From JAVBRU01 sp031547595 (GTDB lineage Bacteria > Bacillota > Clostridia > Christensenellales > Aristaeellaceae): 64,000 bases of DNA. Below, one piece after another: positions 1-8,112 of this stretch. The notes beneath the pieces were generated by a model. That model was not told the origin of the DNA. It made no database searches and saw nothing but the letters and a program-made list of their open reading frames with translations. The DNA lies in assembly GCA_031547595.1 (NCBI GenBank), contig JAVBRU010000023.1:21470-85469 (forward strand), written 5' to 3'. Both the position numbers and the translations under genes were made by a program. Each line of letters starts with the position of its first letter. Position 1 is the stretch's first letter.

Positions 1-2
1 TC

Positions 3-575
3 ATCGAGCGTGGCGGGGTGGTGGCCAGGCATGTGGATGCATTCACCCTGTGGAAGCGCGCGGCAAAAACCAATTTCTTTTTCTCTGCCGAGGATTTTAT
101 CGCGTACATCTCCTGGGTATCCCGTGCCAAGCAGGAGGCCCGGGACGAAATTCGCCGTATCGATCAAGAGGGCATCGGCGATCTGGATTATGCCAAGATG
201 CCGCACTATCATACCTTGGCAGATCTGGAGGGACTGTACGCCGGAAACCTGGCCAAACAATCCCACGGCGAAGGGTTCCTCGATTTCTTCCAGTCCCGCA
301 TTCGCAGCGGCGGATTATATTTGTTGGACGAGCCGGAAGGCGCATTATCGTACGAGAATCAATATGCCCTGGCCATTGCCATCCTGGACGCAGTGCAAAA
401 TAAATGCCAGTTCATCCTCGCCACACACTCGCCCATCCTCAGCGCCATACCGGGCGCGGACATCGTCGAGGTGTCCGGCCAGGGCATGGAGCGCTGCGCG
501 TATGACGACCTCAACAGCATCCGCTTCCTCAAGCTCTTTATGGAGCGCAAAAGCAGGCTTTTTGAAGGCTATTGA
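3..575 (+). CDS. AAA/ABC-type ATPase, C-terminal part (5' end outside window)
   Basis: The reading frame is open from base 3 and ends with TGA at 573-575, so the gene starts before the window. The visible 190 residues carry a Walker B signature (LYLLDEPEGALS, near bases 312-345) and a switch histidine in LATHSPIL (near 420-435). This is the layout of the C-terminal half of predicted ATPases of the AAA_21/COG3910 type. The N-terminal P-loop is not visible. Such proteins are soluble NTPases, often near mobile or defence genes, and the substrate cannot be named. A hairpin terminator follows directly and the next gene converges. Confidence 0.8.
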   Translation: MERGGVVARHVDAFTLWKRAAKTNFFFSAEDFIAYISWVSRAKQEARDEIRRIDQEGIGDLDYAKMPHYHTLADLEGLYAGNLAKQSHGEGFLDFFQSRIRSGGLYLLDEPEGALSYENQYALAIAILDAVQNKCQFILATHSPILSAIPGADIVEVSGQGMERCAYDDLNSIRFLKLFMERKSRLFEGY

Positions 576-586
576 AGCCACAGATC

Positions 587-612
587 AGAGCAGCCCATGG
601 CTGCTCTTTTAT
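587..612. terminator. Intrinsic terminator between convergent genes
   Basis: A 9-bp perfect stem (AGAGCAGCC at 587-595, GGCTGCTCT at 599-607) with a 3-nt loop is followed by TTTATATT. It follows the ATPase stop by 12 bases and abuts the convergent XRE gene end, so it may serve both. Confidence 0.8.
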
Positions 613-953
613 ATTGGCTTTAATCGATTTTTGAGGGCCTTGATCGTATCCAGCAAATAAAGCTGCTCCGCCTCTGAAAGGCCCTTTGCCACATCATATA
701 GCTCGGCCAGTATCTTGGCGCTTTGGCTTGCTTTTGAAAAATCAGACATATCGCCTGTACCATTCAGCAGCCATTCTTTGTTGATATTTAGGGCCTGACA
801 GATTGCATTTACGACGATGGTTTGCGCTTCGGTTTTGTCTTTTTCTAAATTAAATATAACACCGCGCGACACACCAATTGTATCGGCCAGAGCATCCTGC
901 GTAAAGCCTTTGCTTTTCCGCGCATGCTTCAGGCGCTCACCTAAGGAACTCAT
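609..953 (-). CDS. XRE-family transcriptional repressor, 114 aa
   Basis: Residues 1-60 form a Cro/C1-type helix-turn-helix (LKHARKSKGFTQDALADTIGVS), followed by a short helical C-terminal half (about 65-114) probably used for dimerisation. The ATG at 951-953 has a GAGGTG ribosome binding site about 7 bases upstream. Its promoter (971-999) and a divergent promoter (1043-1071) both have -35 boxes inside near-identical palindromes (see 988-1053). This is the layout of an autoregulating repressor that also controls the divergent transcript. No peptidase or sensor domain is present, so the inducing signal is unknown. The link to the downstream small ORF and Cys-repeat gene is inferred from the shared operators. 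Confidence 0.85.
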   Translation of the reverse strand: MSSLGERLKHARKSKGFTQDALADTIGVSRGVIFNLEKDKTEAQTIVVNAICQALNINKEWLLNGTGDMSDFSKASQSAKILAELYDVAKGLSEAEQLYLLDTIKALKNRLKPI

Positions 954-970
954 TTTATCACCTCACCCAC

Positions 971-999
971 ATTATACACCATTGCAAATCATTGTCAAT
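971..999 (-). promoter_or_regulatory. Promoter of the XRE gene
   Basis: On the minus strand a perfect TTGACA (994-999) and TATAAT (971-976) are separated by 17 bp. The -35 lies inside the palindrome at 988-1002, so repressor binding would block it. Confidence 0.8.
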
Positions 1000-1053
1000 G
1001 ATAAAATGCGTTACAAGAGCACAAATATATGACAAAATTGCATTGACAATGAT
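988..1053. promoter_or_regulatory. Paired XRE operator candidates
   Basis: Site 1 at 988-1002 is ATCATTGTCAATGAT, a 15-bp near-perfect palindrome. Site 2 at 1041-1053 is CATTGACAATGAT, the same core in the opposite orientation. Each contains the -35 hexamer of one of two divergent promoters, the usual arrangement of a Cro/C1-like switch. Binding by the adjacent XRE protein is inference. Confidence 0.65.
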
Positions 1054-1071
1054 TATCTTGTATGGTATAAT
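1043..1071 (+). promoter_or_regulatory. Divergent promoter for the small ORF and Cys-repeat gene
   Basis: TTGACA (1043-1048) and TATAAT (1066-1071), both perfect consensus, are 17 bp apart. A related sequence (TTGTAA-17-TATAAT, 3473-3501) precedes the second Cys-repeat gene; both have TGGTATAATTC and, about 9 bases on, GATCGT. Confidence 0.8.
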
Positions 1072-1179
1072 TCACATAAAGATCGTAAGCGCTTCAATGC
1101 CCGACCGTCGACCTGTTGCAAATCCATTCTTTCCATCCTCGCCCGCAAACCAATAAAAAGCTGCGCATTACTGACCGCT

Positions 1180-1401
1180 TTGTATAGCCCCCTGCCAGAG
1201 GAGGGAACGGTTATTTCTACGCAAAATGACACAGCGAAACTCGCAGAGCAAATCATTGACAGCGCAAGTACGCTGCCACTGGAGTGCCAGGAGCTTCTTT
1301 TGGCTGTTGCGAAAGGGATGGTGTTCACCAGAAGCTGCCTCCCGAAAGCGGCTAAAGAAAGCATACTTGGCGAAATGATTCATCAGCCTAAACCATGGTA
1401 G
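1180..1401 (+). CDS. Small hypothetical protein, 73 aa or less
   Basis: The frame begins at TTG 1180. A strong purine-rich site (GAGGAGGGAA, 1199-1208) lies inside it, a few bases before an ATT codon at 1213, so a shorter product from a rare start is possible. Residues after ISTQNDTAKLAEQII look helical (LPLECQELLLAVAKGM), resembling tails of small Clostridial regulators, but no family can be assigned. A related, shortened reading frame with the motif ISTR/QN occurs at 3535-3621 before the second Cys-repeat gene, which supports the segment being a real conserved unit. Coding status is uncertain. Confidence 0.4.
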   Translation: MYSPLPEEGTVISTQNDTAKLAEQIIDSASTLPLECQELLLAVAKGMVFTRSCLPKAAKESILGEMIHQPKPW

Positions 1402-1416
1402 CATGGGGTGTTTAAT

Positions 1417-1442
1417 AATGAAGAAAATGCGTTTTCTTCATT
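1417..1442 (+). promoter_or_regulatory. Perfect 11-bp hairpin upstream of Cys-repeat gene 1
   Basis: AATGAAGAAAA (1417-1427) and its exact complement (1432-1442) flank a TGCG loop, 24 bases before the start codon. No T-run follows, so a terminator is unlikely; it could affect mRNA stability or translation. An unrelated-sequence hairpin sits at the same place before the paralogue (3698-3724). Confidence 0.6.
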
Positions 1443-1466
1443 AAAAATAATTGGGAGGAAGATAAC

Positions 1467-3245
1467 ATGAGAAACGGGAAGAAACTGCTTTTTGCCTGTC
1501 TGGTGGTCATCCTGCTGGCTTCTATCTCAAGCGTGGCGATGGCACGCGCGCACACTCACTGGGACATATTCACTGATTGGAGCGATTGGAGAGTCAGAAC
1601 GCCGGCCACTTGCGAAGCAACTGGCGTTGATTACAGGGTATGTAAAGTCTGGGGTTGTCACGAAGAACAGACGCGCACCAGCCCTGCGCTTGATCACAAA
1701 TGGGACAGATGGGAAACCACGACACCATCTACCTGCACCGTCCAAGGCCTGGAAACCAGAAGCTGCACCCGCGATGGCTGCAATGAGAAAGAGACCCGCC
1801 CCATCGACCTTGCAGAGCACAAATGGTCTAAGAACAAGCAGACCACGTTGGAGCCCACCTGCACTGATGCGGGATCCAAGGCGTATGTCTGCTCTGTTTG
1901 CCAAGGAACGAAAAATGCCGAATCCATTCCTGCCCTCCGGCACGACTGGAGCAGAAATTGGGTAACCACCCAAGAACCTACCTGCACAGAAAAGGGCACA
2001 CGGGTCAGAAGCTGCACCCGCAAGGACTGCACTGCGGTGGATACGGACAGCATTGACGCGAAGGGACACAATTGGTCAAAAAACAGAGAAACGATTCAGC
2101 CCCCTACCTGCACAGAAAAGGGAAGAGAAGCCTATACTTGCTCCCGCTGTGATGCCACAAAAGACGGCCGCGATATTCCTGCCCTCAGGCATGATTACGG
2201 CCCCTGGACGACTGTGAAACAACCCACCTGTACGGAGCAGGGACTGCGGCAGCATACCTGTAAGCGTTGCCCGGATGTACAATCGGATACCCTGGATCGT
2301 ATACCGCATACCTATACTGAATGGCAAACTACCAAGCCTGCCACCTGTACGGAGCGCGGCGTTGAAACGGAAAAATGCGCAGTTTGCGGCCATTTGGGGA
2401 AGAAAACACGGCATATTGACCGGCTGCCCCATGAGTATGAGTGGATAGTGACCCGTGCCGCCACTTGCTACCTGGAGGGAGAGGAAACCGAAACGTGCAA
2501 AAACTGCGGCGCCACCAACGGCACGCGCGCCATCCCCAAGCTTCCGCATACTTTGCAAACGACCATCCAGCCTTCCACCTGCGAAAGAAAGGGCCTGGAG
2601 CATATCTATTGCACCGTGCCTGGCTGCGGCTATGTGAAGGATACTCAGCTGCCCGCGCTGGATCACATCTTTGAGTGGATTGTCGTCACCAAACCCACCC
2701 TCAACAAAAAGGGGCTGGACAAGGAAGTCTGCTCTATGTGCGGCCTGGAATCGGGCAAGACCCGTGAGACCGATAAGCTGGGCGATGTGTATGCCAACAA
2801 CACGCTGTCTCTGGCAGGCGCGCGCGTCAAGGATGTCAATGCGAGTGTAACCAACAAGTGGTACATGATCGCGCCCATTGATTTGACCAAGGATGGCGTG
2901 ACCAAGCTCGATGTAGTGGTAGGCAATCAATATATCATTGGCAAGCTGATTGCTACAGTCAAGGAAGGAACTGTTACCTTCGAGCTGAAGATGCTCCCCT
3001 CTGTCACGATGGCGAAAGGCTCATACCTGACGCTGTTCGCCAGCTTGGACGCCATCCAAAGCATCGAAGAGAAGGACGTGACGGTGTACGAGCTGAAAAA
3101 GCCGCTCAGCATTGCGGATGATCTGGCGGGTGCCCAGAAGGTCTTTGCATTCTTCTTTGGCAGAGCCACCTATGACCGCATGGCAGATGGTGTGGTGTAC
3201 TATGTGCACAACGTCAAAGCGGCCAACGCAATCTTAGGCAAATAA
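1467..3245 (+). CDS. Secreted Cys-repeat surface protein, paralogue 1 (592 aa)
   Basis: A signal peptide (KKLLFACLVVILLASISSVAMA, about 5-26) is followed by roughly ten repeats of about 38 residues. Each has the pattern W-x3-5-[PA]TC-x3-G-x5-C-x2-4-C followed by I-P-x-x-x-H. The tenth copy lacks its first Cys. A non-repeat C-terminal domain of about 150 residues starts near GDVYANNTLSLAGARVKD. Such repeats occur in large secreted proteins of gut Clostridia, with unknown function. There is no LPxTG sortase motif or other obvious anchor. The start has GGGAGGAAG at good spacing. The three Cys per repeat suggest metal binding or disulfides (inference). A terminator follows at 3272-3306, and a close paralogue lies 500 bp downstream. 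Confidence 0.85.
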   Translation: MRNGKKLLFACLVVILLASISSVAMARAHTHWDIFTDWSDWRVRTPATCEATGVDYRVCKVWGCHEEQTRTSPALDHKWDRWETTTPSTCTVQGLETRSCTRDGCNEKETRPIDLAEHKWSKNKQTTLEPTCTDAGSKAYVCSVCQGTKNAESIPALRHDWSRNWVTTQEPTCTEKGTRVRSCTRKDCTAVDTDSIDAKGHNWSKNRETIQPPTCTEKGREAYTCSRCDATKDGRDIPALRHDYGPWTTVKQPTCTEQGLRQHTCKRCPDVQSDTLDRIPHTYTEWQTTKPATCTERGVETEKCAVCGHLGKKTRHIDRLPHEYEWIVTRAATCYLEGEETETCKNCGATNGTRAIPKLPHTLQTTIQPSTCERKGLEHIYCTVPGCGYVKDTQLPALDHIFEWIVVTKPTLNKKGLDKEVCSMCGLESGKTRETDKLGDVYANNTLSLAGARVKDVNASVTNKWYMIAPIDLTKDGVTKLDVVVGNQYIIGKLIATVKEGTVTFELKMLPSVTMAKGSYLTLFASLDAIQSIEEKDVTVYELKKPLSIADDLAGAQKVFAFFFGRATYDRMADGVVYYVHNVKAANAILGK

Positions 3246-3271
3246 GCAAAAAGCTTCGGCGATAAGCAAGC

Positions 3272-3306
3272 AGCCTCTTGACTTTGGTCAAGAGGCTGTC
3301 TTTATT
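3272..3306 (+). terminator. Intrinsic terminator of Cys-repeat gene 1
   Basis: An 11-bp perfect stem (3272-3282 with 3287-3297) with loop TTTG is followed by GTCTTTATTT. Confidence 0.9.
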
Positions 3307-3472
3307 TGCTTTTCGGGAAGATGAAATCACTGCGTTAGACCATGGATTTTGATACCGAAGAATTGGCTGACAGTTTGATTACATCTTGAGCTATCAGTGT
3401 GACATTGCAATGTGATCAATTCACAGCACGTTGAATGTATGGCTTATAACGGCCTTTCATTATGGCAATGTA
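3307..3472. other. Intergenic stretch without recognisable gene
   Basis: AT-rich spacer between the terminator of the first Cys-repeat gene and the promoter of the second. I see no supported gene. The open frame from 3412 has no ribosome binding site and runs through the promoter. Confidence 0.5.
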
Positions 3473-3501
3473 TTGTAAATGCATATGCAACATGGTATAA
3501 T
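3473..3501 (+). promoter_or_regulatory. Promoter of Cys-repeat gene 2
   Basis: TTGTAA (3473-3478) and TATAAT (3496-3501) are 17 bp apart. The flanks resemble those of the promoter at 1043-1071, but the palindromic XRE operator is not preserved, so this copy may have lost repression. Confidence 0.7.
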
Positions 3502-3534
3502 TCCGATATGGATCGTCTGCGGAAGGGAGACACT

Positions 3535-3621
3535 ATTTCGACTCGGAATAGCATTATCACGTTTGCAGAGCTGCTGCTGAAAGTGCAAGCATGCGGCTGT
3601 ATGATTCGTGTGCGGCTATAA
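3535..3621 (+). pseudogene. Shortened relic of the small ORF at 1180-1401
   Basis: After GGAAGGGAG (3521-3529) the frame reads ISTRNS..FAELLLKVQ, matching ISTQND..LAEQII of the upstream small ORF. It then diverges and stops after 28 codons. The roughly 110 bp between promoter and ribosome binding site in copy 1 is missing here. It reads as the decayed copy of a duplicated unit. Confidence 0.45.
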
Positions 3622-3697
3622 GGAAGCGTTGAAAATGTGCTGCCTTTTTCTTTCACCAGAGCGTGGAAGAGCGACCCATATATAGAGGTGTCTTCAT

Positions 3698-3724
3698 TAT
3701 AAGACGAATAATGAGCGTCTTATA
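3698..3724 (+). promoter_or_regulatory. Hairpin upstream of Cys-repeat gene 2
   Basis: TATAAGACG (3698-3706) pairs exactly with CGTCTTATA (3716-3724) across a 9-nt loop, 26 bases before the start codon. The position matches the hairpin at 1417-1442 although the sequence differs. Confidence 0.55.
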
Positions 3725-3750
3725 TGAAATAAGTAATGGAGGAAGATAAT

Positions 3751-5424
3751 ATGAAGAACGGAAAGAAGCTTCTACTTGCTTGCCTGGTCACCATTTTGTT
3801 GGTTGCTGTGGCGAGCATGGCAATGGCAGCACCGAATCCGCCCCCGCACACCCACAACAACGGAAGTTGGAACAATTGGGTGGTACAAACGCCAGCAACA
3901 TGCTACCAGCCTGGCTTAAGAACAAGGACTTGCAAAACTGCCGGATGCCTGGAAATTGACAGTGAAGTAATTCCTGCTACTGGCAACCACGTCTATGGCG
4001 ATTGGGAGACCGTGGATGCCGCCACTTGCACCGAGGGTGGCACCAAGATTCAATACTGCACCACCTTGGGCTGCACTGCGTCAAAACCCGGCACCATCAC
4101 GAAGCTTGGCCACGACTGGGGTGAGTGGACGACCGTGAATGCCGCCACCTGCACCGCGGATGGCACGCAGCAACAGAGCTGCACTCGTGATGGTTGCACT
4201 GCGACGAATCCCGGCACCATTACGAAGCTTGGCCACGACTGGAGTGATTGGGATATCACGCTGGAACCCACCTGCCTCGAAAAGGGCTCCAAGACCAGAA
4301 ACTGCACCCGTACCGGCTGCGAAGCGACCGAGACTGTTGCCATCGATGCACTTGGCCACGACTTTACAGGCCCGGACAAAACCGCTATCGAACCCACCTG
4401 CACGACTACAGGTTTGAAAGCCAAGGTTTGCCCCCGCTGCGATGCTTATAGGGAAAATGGCTCGAAGGTAATTCCCATGATCCCCCACAGCTATACCGAG
4501 TGGGAAGAAACCACAGCCCCCACCTGCACTGAAGAAGGCGTCGAAACCGAAAAGTGTGATGTCTGTGAGCAGCTTGGTAAGGTAACCCGTCCTGTTGAGA
4601 TGCTTCCCCATGCGTACGAGTGGGTAGAAACCCTTGCAGCCACCTGCTATGCCGAAGGTGAAGAAACTGAAATTTGCGCGGACTGCGAAGCCGAAGGCGA
4701 CGTGCGTCCCATTGCACAGCGCAAGCACATTTTGGAATCCATCACACAGCCTGCTACCTGCCAAAGAAATGGCCTGATTCATGAGTATTGCCTCCAGCCT
4801 GGCTGCGATTACGAGAATGACACCCTGCTGCCCGCTTGCGACCATCCCTTCGAATGGGTTGTCGTGACCAAGCCCACCCTGTCTAAGAAGGGCCTGGACA
4901 AGGCTGTCTGCTCCATGTGCGGCCTTGAAAACGGCGAAACCCGTGTGACCGAGCCTCTGGGCGATGTGTATGCCAACAACACGCTGTCCCTGGCGGGTGC
5001 CCGCGTGAAGGACATCAATGCGGATGTGACCAAAGATTGGTTCATGGTTACGCCCATTGACCTTACCAAAGACGGCGTGACCAAGATTGATATCGTGGTG
5101 GGCAACCAGTATGTTATTGGCCAGCTGGTTGTCACCGTGAAGGACGGCACCGTTACCTTCACGCTGAAGATGCTGCCCTCCGTGACCATGAACAATGATG
5201 CCTATCTTGCGCTGTTCACTGGCCTGGATGCCATCAATAGTCTGGACGAAGATGAAGTGCCTGTGTACGAGCTGAACAAGGCGTACAGCATTGCGGATGA
5301 TCTGGGCGGAGCTGAAACGCTTTATGCTTTCTTCTTTGGCACAGCCACCTATGACCGTGATGCAGATGGCGTAGAATACTACGTTCACGATGCCAAAGCG
5401 GCCAACGCAATCCTCGGCAAATAA
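3751..5424 (+). CDS. Secreted Cys-repeat surface protein, paralogue 2 (557 aa)
   Basis: The ATG at 3751 is preferred over one at 3736, because GGAGGAAG (3739-3746) is then correctly spaced and the N-terminus MKNGKKLLLACLV matches paralogue 1. After the signal peptide come eight full repeats of W-x-[PA]TC-x3-G-x5-C-x2-4-C type and one lacking its first Cys. The C-terminal domain of about 150 residues is nearly identical to that of paralogue 1 (GDVYANNTLSLAGARVKD...AANAILGK). The C-termini are more alike than the repeats, so repeats expand or contract while the C-domain is conserved. Exported; function unknown. Confidence 0.85.
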   Translation: MKNGKKLLLACLVTILLVAVASMAMAAPNPPPHTHNNGSWNNWVVQTPATCYQPGLRTRTCKTAGCLEIDSEVIPATGNHVYGDWETVDAATCTEGGTKIQYCTTLGCTASKPGTITKLGHDWGEWTTVNAATCTADGTQQQSCTRDGCTATNPGTITKLGHDWSDWDITLEPTCLEKGSKTRNCTRTGCEATETVAIDALGHDFTGPDKTAIEPTCTTTGLKAKVCPRCDAYRENGSKVIPMIPHSYTEWEETTAPTCTEEGVETEKCDVCEQLGKVTRPVEMLPHAYEWVETLAATCYAEGEETEICADCEAEGDVRPIAQRKHILESITQPATCQRNGLIHEYCLQPGCDYENDTLLPACDHPFEWVVVTKPTLSKKGLDKAVCSMCGLENGETRVTEPLGDVYANNTLSLAGARVKDINADVTKDWFMVTPIDLTKDGVTKIDIVVGNQYVIGQLVVTVKDGTVTFTLKMLPSVTMNNDAYLALFTGLDAINSLDEDEVPVYELNKAYSIADDLGGAETLYAFFFGTATYDRDADGVEYYVHDAKAANAILGK

Positions 5425-5442
5425 TCAAACGATCACAAGAAG

Positions 5443-5476
5443 GCGACCTTCTGACTTCGGCCAGAGGTCGCTTTTT
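5443..5476 (+). terminator. Intrinsic terminator of Cys-repeat gene 2
   Basis: The stem pairs GCGACCTTCTGAC with GCCAGAGGTCGC around TTCG, followed by TTTTT. Confidence 0.9.
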
Positions 5477-5490
5477 CGATCCAAATTTGC

Positions 5491-5519
5491 TTGACAAAAT
5501 CAATGATTCCTTATATAAT
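5491..5519 (+). promoter_or_regulatory. Promoter of the S-box-metK transcript
   Basis: TTGACA (5491-5496) and TATAAT (5514-5519), both perfect, are 17 bp apart and about 15 bp ahead of the riboswitch. Confidence 0.85.
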
Positions 5520-5534
5520 GCAGCTAACTGAATA

Positions 5535-5634
5535 CCTTATCAAGAGCGGCAGAGGGACTGGCCCGATGAAGCCCGGCAACCGGCGGAAACGCATGGTGCT
5601 AATTCCAGCAGTGCTACGGCACTGACAGATAAGG
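5535..5634 (+). ncRNA. SAM-I (S-box) riboswitch aptamer
   Basis: The P1 strands CCTTATC and GATAAGG close the element. Inside are the S-box hallmarks AGAGGGACTGGCCCGATGA, CCCGGCAACC, GGTGCTAATTCC and GACAGATAAGG. It senses S-adenosylmethionine. It lies ahead of metK, a classic S-box target, with a terminator (5658-5688) as expression platform. Confidence 0.97.
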
Positions 5635-5657
5635 AAGCAAACGAAAGATTTTTGCTG

Positions 5658-5688
5658 CCGCTTGTCTGTAAGACGAGCGGTTTTATTT
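5658..5688 (+). terminator. Expression-platform terminator of the S-box
   Basis: CCGCTTGTCT (5658-5667) and AGACGAGCGG (5671-5680) form a 10-bp hairpin followed by TTTTATTTG. SAM binding is expected to favour this terminator. Confidence 0.9.
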
Positions 5689-5722
5689 GTAGGTATTCAG
5701 CAATCAAGAAAGGAGCTTTTCC

Positions 5723-6895
<1,173 letters not shown>

Positions 6896-6913
6896 ACTTG
6901 CGAGAATTGTCAC

Positions 6914-6950
6914 ATTTTCTTAATTAATTCCGAAAAAATATTAAGAAAAT
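6914..6950. promoter_or_regulatory. Perfect 11-bp inverted repeat after metK
   Basis: ATTTTCTTAAT (6914-6924) and ATTAAGAAAAT (6940-6950) are exact complements separated by 15 bases. It is too AT-rich for a strong terminator and may be an operator for the promoter whose -10 lies at 6976. Confidence 0.45.
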
Positions 6951-6975
6951 GCGTGCATTTATTTCGAAAGTGTGT

Positions 6976-7015
6976 TATAATCGTTATGTCGCAAGGCATA
7001 ACGATTTTGTTTTTT
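6976..7015 (+). promoter_or_regulatory. -10 box overlapped by a terminator-like hairpin
   Basis: TATAAT at 6976-6981 runs into a 9-bp stem (ATCGTTATG 6980-6988, CATAACGAT 6997-7005) with an 8-nt loop, followed by TTTGTTTTTT. The hairpin probably ends the metK transcript. The -10, with a weak -35 near 6954, probably starts the methyltransferase transcript. Confidence 0.6.
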
Positions 7016-7033
7016 CAAAACGGAGGTGAAACG

Positions 7034-7597
7034 ATGTTAAGCAAACCGCAGGTCAACAACCGCTACGCGCCGCTTGGCACATCCGTTTCTGCGTCCCTAT
7101 CGCCCGGCATGCGCGCTATTTTGGCCTGGGCAACCATTGAGGAACACGACCGCGTGCTTGACCTGTGCTGTCAGGAAGGCGCCCTTTTAGAGAACTTCAG
7201 CAACAAGTACCGCCTGCGCGCCTGTGGCATGTGCGAGTATCCGGAGCAGGCCCGCGATGTGCGCGCCCGCTTGCCGGAGGCCGATGTCATATTTGCCCGG
7301 CCCGATGATATCCCCTGGCAGGATAACGCGTTCGATGTGGTGGTCTGCTCTCTGCTGCCGCAAAGTGCCGATCTGCCCCGTGTTTTCAGCGAAACTCTGT
7401 GCGTGCTCCGCCCCGGCGGTCAGTTCGTGCTGTCCGCGCCCACATTCTCTTTGCAGCTATTTGGTGCAGGCAATGAGGATACCAAGCTTAATAAGCGCGA
7501 GCTGATGCGCAGCCTGCAGGCAGCAGGCTTTGATGAAGTCAGCTGGCGCGCGTCTGGGCTTCAAGGGGTCACGGTGGGATGGAAGAGGATGTGTTGA
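7034..7597 (+). CDS. Small SAM-dependent methyltransferase-like protein
   Basis: The ATG at 7034 follows an ideal GGAGGTGA (7022-7029), so an earlier in-frame start at 6953 is rejected. The 187-residue product has a class I methyltransferase core. Motif I is VLDLCCQEGALLENF, where the usual DxGxGxG glycines are mostly replaced. A motif IV-like stretch (NAFDVVVCSLLPQ) and a post-I region (VLRPGGQFVLSAPTF) resemble Methyltransf_11. The substrate is unknown, and because of the weak SAM loop catalysis is not certain. Its place after metK may be coincidental. Confidence 0.7.
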   Translation: MLSKPQVNNRYAPLGTSVSASLSPGMRAILAWATIEEHDRVLDLCCQEGALLENFSNKYRLRACGMCEYPEQARDVRARLPEADVIFARPDDIPWQDNAFDVVVCSLLPQSADLPRVFSETLCVLRPGGQFVLSAPTFSLQLFGAGNEDTKLNKRELMRSLQAAGFDEVSWRASGLQGVTVGWKRMC

Positions 7598-7605
7598 TGG
7601 GCTAT

Positions 7606-7675
7606 GGGGGGACGCAGGGGCTACTCGCCCCCAAACCCCTTGGCAGGGGCATGATACCCCTGCACCCACAACTTT
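7606..7675. repeat. GC-rich extragenic palindromic repeat, copy A
   Basis: The stretch GCAGGGGCT..CGCCCC..ACCCC..CAGGGGCATGATACCCCTG..CACCCACAACTTT matches, with small changes, a block at 29711-29777. Short hairpins (CAGGGG/CCCCTG) are evident. It looks like a REP-type dispersed intergenic element. Confidence 0.6.
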
Positions 7676-7710
7676 ATATTAACTTTGTTGGCGAGTGGGC
7701 GAAATAAGGG

Positions 7711-7737
7711 CATCGTATTTGATACGGTGTTTTTTTC
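7711..7737 (+). terminator. Intrinsic terminator
   Basis: CATCGTAT and ATACGGTG form an 8-bp stem (one G-T pair) around TTG, followed by seven T. It probably ends the methyltransferase transcript, with the repeat copy A in its 3' UTR. Confidence 0.75.
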
Positions 7738-7892
7738 TTGGTCATATTTTCCTGCGCTCGCCGGATAAGGTTCGCACTTTTGCGTCCGTCCTGCCAGGTG
7801 GTCCAAGCTGCTATTGTGGAGTTGCACAAGCAGTATGGTCTGCTTAGTGGAAGTTTTCACCCTGACAATTTACGCAAAGAACAGAAACGAAC
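7738..7892. other. Intergenic DNA, nothing recognised
   Basis: No ribosome binding site, promoter or conserved coding is visible between the terminator and the MITE. An open frame here runs into the MITE and is judged spurious. Confidence 0.4.
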
Positions 7893-8055
7893 TAGGGCGT
7901 GTTTCAAAACTCTTGACATGCATCTTCGGGGTCAAAAGCACCATTTCTGCGTTGTCAAACCTTGAAATAGCGATGCTATTCCGGCGGTTTTCCGCCTTTA
8001 ACTGGCGCTTTACCCCCTCGAAGCTGCACGTCCCTGACTTTTGAAACACACCCTA
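7893..8055. mobile_element. 163-bp MITE, copy 1
   Basis: The ends are inverted repeats: TAGGGCGTGTTTCAAAACTC on the left and the complement of TAGGGTGTGTTTCAAAAGTC on the right. No ORF is present. A copy of the same length, about 90% identical by eye, lies at 63486-63649. The TA at each outer end would fit a TA-target transposon (IS630/Tc1-like), which is inference. Confidence 0.8.
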
Positions 8056-8074
8056 CAAGCAGAATAATTTCCAA

Positions 8075-8099
8075 TAAAAAAGCACCTTTTGCAAGGTGC
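8075..8099 (-). terminator. Terminator of the spoIIA operon
   Basis: On the minus strand GCACCTT-GCAA-AAGGTGC (8082-8099) is followed by TTTTTTATTGG, 14 bases past the sigF stop. Confidence 0.85.
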
Positions 8100-8112
8100 A
8101 ATGCCGACCGGT

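Noticed and set aside
1600..2760. Regularly spaced repeats that could suggest a CRISPR array
   Set aside because: They are degenerate coding repeats in one open frame, about 115 bp apart, without identical repeats or spacers.
3412..3534. Start of a 69-residue frame
   Set aside because: The first 41 codons cross the promoter; only the last 28 resemble the upstream small ORF.
7738..8044. Two short plus-strand frames of 75-76 residues
   Set aside because: They run into the MITE and are not preceded by a ribosome binding site.
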